Source: Xanthoparmelia taractica (taxonomy: Eukaryota; Ascomycota; Lecanoromycetes; Lecanorales; Parmeliaceae). Taken from it: a stretch of DNA of 64,000 nucleotides. Numbering within the stretch: the first letter of the stretch is position 1; each line of letters opens with the position of its first letter. Below are positions 57,953 to 64,000 of the stretch, in pieces. The notes under the pieces were generated by a model, which was given only the letters and a program-made list of their open reading frames with translations, was not told where the DNA came from and made no database searches. The stretch covers positions 62,001-126,000 of the forward strand of contig JANQBS010000083.1 of the NCBI GenBank assembly GCA_033085395.1. Reading direction: 5' to 3'. The position numbers and the translations under genes were made by a program.

Positions 57953-58726
57953 ATGACCGGCCTCGTGGGTTATGGAAGCAGTGATGAGGAAGAGGTTTTT
58001 GATGATGATCAACGAATCCAGCTGAAGTCTCGAGTAAGGTGTAACCGAAAACACGACCATTAGTCCGTTACTGACTGGATAGACCTTAAGCCCACAACAA
58101 TCGGAATCAACAGTATCACGAGGGCAAAACCCGTCGCTTAAGCTTGCAAGTGTTTCATTCACTTATTGACGCTGACTCTAGCAGCTAATACCAGGAAGGA
58201 GCCAACCGTGCCCTCAGCTAAAGATGACCTCGCGCGACCCTGCGAAGCCCATTACAAATCTCCTTGTCAAGCGATGACCCCAGAGAGAAACGCTCTTTCT
58301 GCGCCTTCATCCCCGTATACCAACCTCCGCACGACAATCCGTAGCCTGACGTTACCTACTCAACCGAACCTTGATATCCCTCAATCGCCTCTTGGCTCGC
58401 CAGCACCGGGCGCAGATCAAAAGTTTTCTCATTTCCTCGATCTCAAGAAGCAAGGCATCCATTTCAACACCAAGCTTGCATCCTCTTCAGCGCTCAAGAA
58501 TCCAAGCTTGTTGCTTAAGTTGATGGATTTCGCTGGGGTGGGCAGCGAATGGCAGTACACAACTACATTGCCTCCCGGGCTGTGGGATCCAGCCGAATTT
58601 CCTACATGGGCTTACAAAGAAGAGCTGGCAGAAGCCCGGCGCAGACTTTCAAAAAGGGAAGAAGGGGAGAGAGTCAGACTTCAACGCGAAAGCGTTGAAT
58701 TTGTCGCCGCTAGCACTCCGGGATAA
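57953..58726 (+). CDS. SAP30BP/HCNGP-like nuclear protein
   Basis: Three exons in the preferred model: 57953-58033, 58083-58149 and 58182-58726, 230 residues. The start MTGLVGYGSSDEEE is the hallmark of the family. The conserved HCNGP core near the C-terminal half reads FSHFLDLKKQGIHFNTKLASSS, then LKNPSLLLKLMDFAGVG and QYTTTLPPGLWDP, ending in a charged helix (EELAEARRRLSKREEGERVRL). The family is linked to transcriptional repression and splicing; the exact fungal role is unknown. The second intron would be only 32 bases (35 with the next AG), shorter than any other here. A model with one intron from 58044 is also in frame, so the middle exon (TLSPQQSESTVSRG) is less certain than the ends. 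Confidence 0.82.
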
Positions 58727-59567
58727 CCAGTCTGGTTGCTTGTACTAGAGGTAATGGAGGCCAATGCTGGGCAGTCATGATGGGTCTAGATAAGAGTAGG
58801 GAACCATTACTGCAATTGAAGACTGTAGGGGTGCGAACGGAGGCAGCCAGGAGGGGCGGACCAAAAGGTGGGGCACGAGGAAAACTAGGGAGGCGGAAAC
58901 GCTCGCATTAAAAGCCTATCAATATGAGCGTAGCGAATAGTGGGGCCACGGTTAGGTCAACCAGGTCCTCTAGACACGTAGTCCATCAACTTGGCTGTTC
59001 CTCGGCTGTCTTCCTGCCGAGATGACCTGTTGCGAGATTGACCTGTAGCTCCCAAGACTCATAGAATGGATCCCGCTTGGCGCAACTGGAGAGCTAAGCT
59101 TGCGACCGTGTGAGCTTGGGAGCACAGTGTCCACTGCACAACCTGATGTTGATAGAGGCAGAAGCAGTTGGAGGGAAATCCTGCAATTGTGTTTGACTTG
59201 GTTTCTGCGCTATGGCTATAGCTATGGCTACGAAGTACAAGGAGAGATGAAGGGTACCACCAGGAGCGACCCTCTCTTGAATACAGGGTGGGAAGCGCCT
59301 TATGAGGCCGAAAGGGTTGAGAGAAGTAAAGAAGGAATATCAGAAGCAGGAAAGATTTTCATGGAAGATGAGTCGGATTGAGCGAAGACCAGGTCCAGAC
59401 CTTGACTTTGACGCAGCTGCAGGGGGCCGAGGAAGCGAAAAGAAATGATTGGAAGGAGTAGGTCCAGTCACTTTTGCTGCTCGGGCAAGTTGCTGTTACC
59501 AAGCAGTGACTTTTGGAAAGAGATTGATGGGAGAGATAGGATGGGACAGGACAGGGCAGGGCAGCAA

Positions 59568-59611
59568 AGGATAGAATAGGATAGGGATAGGGATAGGGAT
59601 AGGGATAGGAT
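59568..59611 (+). repeat. GATAGG hexanucleotide array
   Basis: About six GATAGG units with slips (AGGATAGGGATAGGGATAGG). It resembles, but is not, the usual TTAGGG telomere unit. Confidence 0.85.
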
Positions 59612-60204
59612 GAAATAGGATAAGATGGAGGGATAGTAGTGGTAGGACGCGCGTGCTTTGATCAGATGTTGGCTCTGTAGGCGTACTTGACATACATGAA
59701 CAAAGTACTTCATAACATGTACGAATTTCCATTAATTGTTTATTCTTTTCTACGAAGTATGGCCGATATGCTGGTTATACTGGTCTGATCGGGGTCAAGA
59801 GAGTTTTTTTAAGATTCGGGATGTCGTAAGAGGCAAAGATCACTCATGTTGGGCTGTCAAGATCTCACTCGATGAACCCTAATGACATCAAAAGCGCATG
59901 CCCTACTAACTGCAATAGGTATAGTGGTAATAAGGCGGCGAATACGGTACTTCTTTGTCAGCGCCTGCAATGGGCAGAAGATGCGGTCAGGGGCCTGGCC
60001 ATCGAACTATCTGTGCCTGAGGAATCTTCTGGAATCTGGACTGTCGCTGTGAGTGATTAGTGTATGGACAGAGTATTGATATCTTATTGTCGTTGTTGTT
60101 GTTTGTTGTTCTCATCTATTCCTTGATTCATTGACTTTGGACCAAAAATCTCCTGTGCTACGGCCGAAAGATAGCCGCACTCGACATACTCAATTTTTCA
60201 TTTC

Positions 60205-60312
60205 CGGAAGGAGGAGAAGGGGGAGAAGGAGAAGAAGGAGAAGGAGAAGAAGAAGGAGAAGGAGAAGAAGAAGGAGAAGGAGAAGGAGAAGGAGGAGAAG
60301 GAGAAGAAGGCT
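60205..60312 (+). repeat. GGAGAA polypurine tract
   Basis: Over 100 bases of purine only, made of GGAGAA/AGAAGA units. Could form triplex DNA; likely length-variable. Confidence 0.9.
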
Positions 60313-61002
60313 TGACGGGAAAGGTTCGAATTGGATCAGAGCGAAAGCAGATAATTACATAAGGTACACTGGGGAATGGATAGCAGTAAAGGCAGTACCG
60401 AGGATGCTCAATCGGTTTGACATGAACAACGAGGGAGAAGGGAAAGGGATAAATAAGATATGTGATGGGTACGAGTACCTCAGTCGTACCAAAATCGAGT
60501 TGAAAAGGCCTAAAGAAAAGGTAGATGCAAAGGTAAAATCCAAAGGGGGTCTAGAACATTGGTAAAGGCGCGTCTTGCTCTCTTCGCTCCCCTACCTTAG
60601 TAAACCACAGCCCCGACCGAGCCAATACTGCATCTTACGATTTCCTGCGACACACTGCACTTTGTACACTGCTGCCGTCCGACTCCCAAATACAGACATT
60701 AATCAAGTACCTTAATGAGTCAGGATTCTGTAGTAACACCACCCCGTCTCATACAGTATCTGCGCCTTTTGCTGTCTACACTTGTATCCGGTTCAAGCGC
60801 GAGCCGGTCCGCAGTGAAGCCAATCGAATATCACCCCCTCCCGCTCAAAGCAAGCCTCTTCTCCAGATCTACCTTCGCCCTCTTCCTCCATCTATCTTGA
60901 CTAGGCAGCCTAAGAATCTCCAGGGAATCCCAATTACCCTTTCTCTACTCACTTACTCCGCCCACAGAACCACCCCCGAATCAAGCGGCCGCCGCCAGCG
61001 CC

Positions 61003-64000
61003 CAATAGATACTCCGGCCATCCCATCCTTTGACCGCGCAGATACACCATCAGTCCGCTTCACGTCTGAGCTCGGGATCCAATGGTACTCCTCCAACCAG
61101 TGTTTATGTTCCACTTGCGTCTGTCCAAGGTCTGACGAGACAGTTTTACCTGATGTATGAGAATACCGCTAGAGATGAATCGTCAAAAGATGAGTCGCCA
61201 AAAGGTGAATCGTCAAAAGATGAAGAAAGATACCGGCGGAGACGCGCTGGCAGAGATGATGGAAAGGACAACATTGTGCGTCTCAGGGCCTGAGCCAGGG
61301 GTAGCTGCACATGATGGGGACAAGGGCTTCCGCGAAACTGTTCAGCAACACTATTCTGTGGTGGAGAACAACGTTGTCGAGCAGCTGGTACGGCTGAAGC
61401 AAAGCCTCAGGGAGGCGACTACCTATGATTTCTGGAGCTTGCTCATGGAGGGTATGACCAGTATTACCGGGGCTCAATACGGCTTCGTTACGAAGAGAAT
61501 TTTGGTAGATGACCAAAATTCCGCCGTCGAGATGCCACCAATTGGAGAACCTGGATCATGTCTGTTAGGCGTCGCCTTCTATTACAATGATGGTGAACAA
61601 CTCAAGAATCTCCATCGAGACTACAAGTACCTGGCTTATGGCGCCCCTTGTCATAACATGAAACATGACAAAGTGTTTTTGATCCCTGAGGGACTACAAC
61701 AATTCGTACTCAACAATCCCAACGAGTTTCCCTTTCCCACAGAAGCCTACCTCGGAGTACCTTTATTCGCCGAGGGAAAGTGCTTTGGGCACTTCGGCAT
61801 GATGTGGACTCTCAAAGGGGTGGACAATCTCAGGCTGGGCTGGGGCTACATTGAGTTGCTCTTGCATGCACTTGAAGACATCATTCTTGAACGATTGGTG
61901 GATGGACAGAGCTACGCCAAGGACGTGGATAGGAACAAGCTTGGTAAAGTCATACCTGCCGAAGCGGTCACAGCTGCACAGTCCTTGAAGCCATACGCCC
62001 GAAGTTTGTCTCACGAATTGCGAACCCCGATGCAGGGTGTTGTGGGAATGCTGGATGTTATGCACGCGACCGTTCAGGAATCCTTGGAAGGCCAATCCGA
62101 TGCGTCTGTCCGCAAAGTCTTTAAAGCACTGAGGGACAATATTGAAGTGGTTCAAGGTAAAATCTCAACCCCTGACAGTCATAAAGGATAGGCGATAACG
62201 ATCACGGCAGATAGCTCACGAAGAGCGGTGGAAGCTGCTGACAATGTGGTTCACGCATACGATCTGAACATGCAAGTGCCAGATACGCCCAATCCGCCCA
62301 ATGAGGACGAGAATATGGATGCGATGTCAGTCGTCTCATACAACAGCAGAAGACCAAGCATAAATATCGAGGGGAAGAGCATCTTCTTTCGACGAAGCAA
62401 ACGGCAGAGGACGAGCGATTCTGGGAATAGCGGCCCAGTCACTAAGCATCGACACTTGCAATCTCAGAGCTCGACACCGCATCGGCAGGTCTCACCACAC
62501 ACAGCTCTACGAACAGGCGTGGAAGAAAGCGGCAGTGCTGCGGGGGGTATGGATGATTTTAGAGGGACAACTCCTGCTCTCGTTGAGCCCGAGATCGCAT
62601 TCGAGTTATATGAGCCTGAATATACCGTGACTCCGAGCCTGAGGCACACTAAAGTCCGCGAATTACTGCACATGACCATTAACGATTGTTTAAGAAATGG
62701 GGGACGACCAGAATCTGCAATTGCGGAGGACATCGACGGCGGTGAGGTAATCGAAGTTAAAACCAGAAGCTCGAATGGGGATACTCGCACCAAAATAATT
62801 GAGTGGTCGGTAGATCACCAGGTTCCGGAGACAATATTTGGTGCGTGATCAGGAAACTCTTAGAATGCATAGTGCTAACTGAATGACAGTTGATGAACGG
62901 GATTTACTGAAATTAGTTTCCTGTATTTTCATGAACGCAGTCAAATTCACCGAGGAAGGCAAAATATCACTCAGGGCAACTCTGACTCCCAAAGCTAAAT
63001 TTATCGTTATCAACGTCGTCGACACAGGTCCTGGCATTCCCCAGGCCTTCCAACCCTATCTATTCAAGGCTTTCTCCCGCGAGGATGACTCCCTCACGCG
63101 GCAAAAAGAAGGCTTAGGCCTAGGCCTAATGGTTGCCAAGGGTCTTGCCCGCAGAATTGGTGGAGACCTTCAGTGCGTAAGAACCGATACCGAGGGTCCT
63201 CAACGCGGTTCCGAATTCGAGCTTCGAATACCGCTTTCTTATACAGATCCGGACAGCAGGGCGACATCTCCAGGCCGCACACCTACACCAGCCCGTCTTC
63301 CAGCTAGCGAGTCCACTTACAAATCTCGTGCTCGACGAACGTCCTCCGTAGATCAGCGGCGCACGCCCCGGAGCCACCATAATCCCACAGCTAGCAAAAC
63401 ACCCGACCTTTTCCAGTTCAAGGCTACCTCGCCCCTTGGCCCTTCATCCTTTTCCCGTCGCAACAGCCTCTCTCAACAACCCCAAGTTACCCCTTCCCGC
63501 CGCCCCTCGACAAAGAGATCACCAACATTTGATCGTCATCTTGCGAAGAAGTACCCTCTTACCTTTTTGGTTGCAGAGGACAATAAAATTAATCGCAAAC
63601 TCCTGGTCAACATGCTTGGAAAACTCGGTTACACATGCGTACATGAAGCCTACGATGGCGCCGAAGCCGTGCGTCAGATGAGCATTGACAGGATTGCGCG
63701 CGGCGAGAAGCCCATAGATGTTATTTTGATGGACTTATGGATGCCGAATATGGACGGATATGAAGCGACTCAACGAATATTTGCGATGGATAAAGAACGA
63801 GAGAAAAGTGGAAGAATCGGCACCGGGGAAGACGATGATGACGATGGCAGAGCGAGAAGAAAGCAGGCTAGGGGTGTCACGGTGCTGGCTGTTAGTGCCG
63901 ACGTGACAGACACTGCGTTGGAAAAGGCGCGGGAGGTGGGAATGGGAGGTTTCATGACGAAGCCTTATAAGCTACTGGATCTGGAGAGATTGATCTTGGA
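61003..64000 (+). CDS. Hybrid histidine kinase with GAF-like domain, 3' end outside window
   Basis: Later exons: up to 62156, 62211-62840 and 62890 to beyond 64000. The GAF-like region has FVTKRILVDDQNSAVEMPP and YLGVPLFAEGKCFGHFGMMWT. The kinase has the H-box SLSHELRTPMQGVVGMLDV (phospho-His), the N-box FMNAVKFTEEG, the D-box VVDTGPGIP and the G-box GLGLGLMVAKGLARRIGG. The receiver has FLVAEDNKINRKLL, the phosphoacceptor Asp in ILMDLWMPNMDG, and Lys in TKPYKL, cut by the window end. Such proteins pass phosphate His-Asp to an Ypd1 phosphotransfer protein in stress and development signalling. The N-terminus is unsure. One frame starts at MRIPLEMNRQK (61157). The other, open from 61003, reads YENTARDESSKDESPKGES and would splice out a 49-base intron (61271-61319) into GFRETVQQHY. 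The second is favoured by its normal GTGCGT donor. Confidence 0.9.

Larger units (their letters stand above)
58727..61002. other. Long intergenic region with purine repeats
   Basis: No supportable gene over about 2.3 kb. A GATAGG tandem array lies at 59568-59611 and a GGAGAA array at 60205-60312. A frame across the latter would encode an Arg run and is rejected. The right end is CT-rich leader for the histidine kinase. Confidence 0.5.

Noticed and set aside
59568..59611. Internal telomere
   Set aside because: The unit is GATAGG, not TTAGGG, and flanks are ordinary intergenic DNA.
59562..60324. GGTTCGA-like strings considered as tRNA B boxes (also near 19562, 25280, 49250)
   Set aside because: The full B-box consensus and a matching A box with cloverleaf were not found.
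60131..60565. Frame encoding a long Arg run
   Set aside because: It is a by-product of the GGAGAA polypurine tract; no conserved sequence on either side.

Overview
The window is nuclear DNA of a filamentous ascomycete (Pezizomycotina; class not resolved). The evidence is dense protein-coding genes on both strands, many short introns (mostly 45-100 bp) with GT..AG borders and CTGAC/CTAAC branch points, fungus-specific families (Irc20-type helicase, Svp26, fungal SAP30BP, a Kex2-processed alpha-type pheromone precursor, a hybrid histidine kinase) and conserved eukaryotic housekeeping genes. There are no prokaryotic operons, and I saw no tRNA, rRNA or CRISPR array.

Layout, left to right. 1.3-4.6 kb: SERCA-type calcium ATPase (+). 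5.0-10.1 kb: Irc20/SHPRH-like SNF2 helicase with an embedded RING (+). 10.7-15.3 kb: a low-order region with a ubiquitin-specific protease bearing an acidic repeat tail, a broken superfamily 1 helicase and an interrupted coiled-coil frame. 16.3-20.1 kb: amino acid permease (+) convergent with a secreted M20 peptidase (-), plausibly a nitrogen-nutrition pair. 21.3-24.5 kb: large disordered fungal protein (+). 25.5-26.3 kb: HSP20/Hsp30 chaperone (+) with heat-shock elements upstream. 28.4-33.1 kb: PX-PH-RhoGAP protein (+). 33.8-34.6 kb: U2 snRNP B''-like protein (-), divergent from 34.9-35.7 kb, the proteasome beta-3 subunit (+). 36.2-39.7 kb: BAR-PH-ArfGAP (+). 39.9-40.9 kb: ATG10 (-), divergent from 41.8-45.6 kb, a 1267-residue disordered protein (+). 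46.1-46.6 kb: small 3-exon protein (-). 48.8-50.8 kb: SAM + HMG-box protein (+). 51.4-52.2 kb: SVP26/TEX261 (-), divergent from 52.5-53.4 kb, BUD23 (+). 53.6-55.0 kb: NAD-isocitrate dehydrogenase subunit 1 (-). 56.4-57.1 kb: alpha-type pheromone precursor (+). 58.0-58.7 kb: SAP30BP/HCNGP homologue (+). 61.0 kb to the right edge: GAF-type hybrid histidine kinase (+), cut by the window end.

Exon models were built by hand. In the complete models the summed exon lengths are divisible by three and the joined proteins match family expectations; where a start or junction is unsure the entry says so. Most genes are unrelated housekeeping functions placed side by side. Local logic is seen in three short divergent promoters and in the permease/peptidase pair.

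The parts most worth a second look are the pheromone precursor with five diverging peptide cassettes, the decaying USP/helicase region at 10.7-15.3 kb, a proteasome gene whose start codon is alone in its exon, a perfect 17-bp inverted repeat at 15.6 kb, and dispersed GTACCTTAC-type islands between genes.
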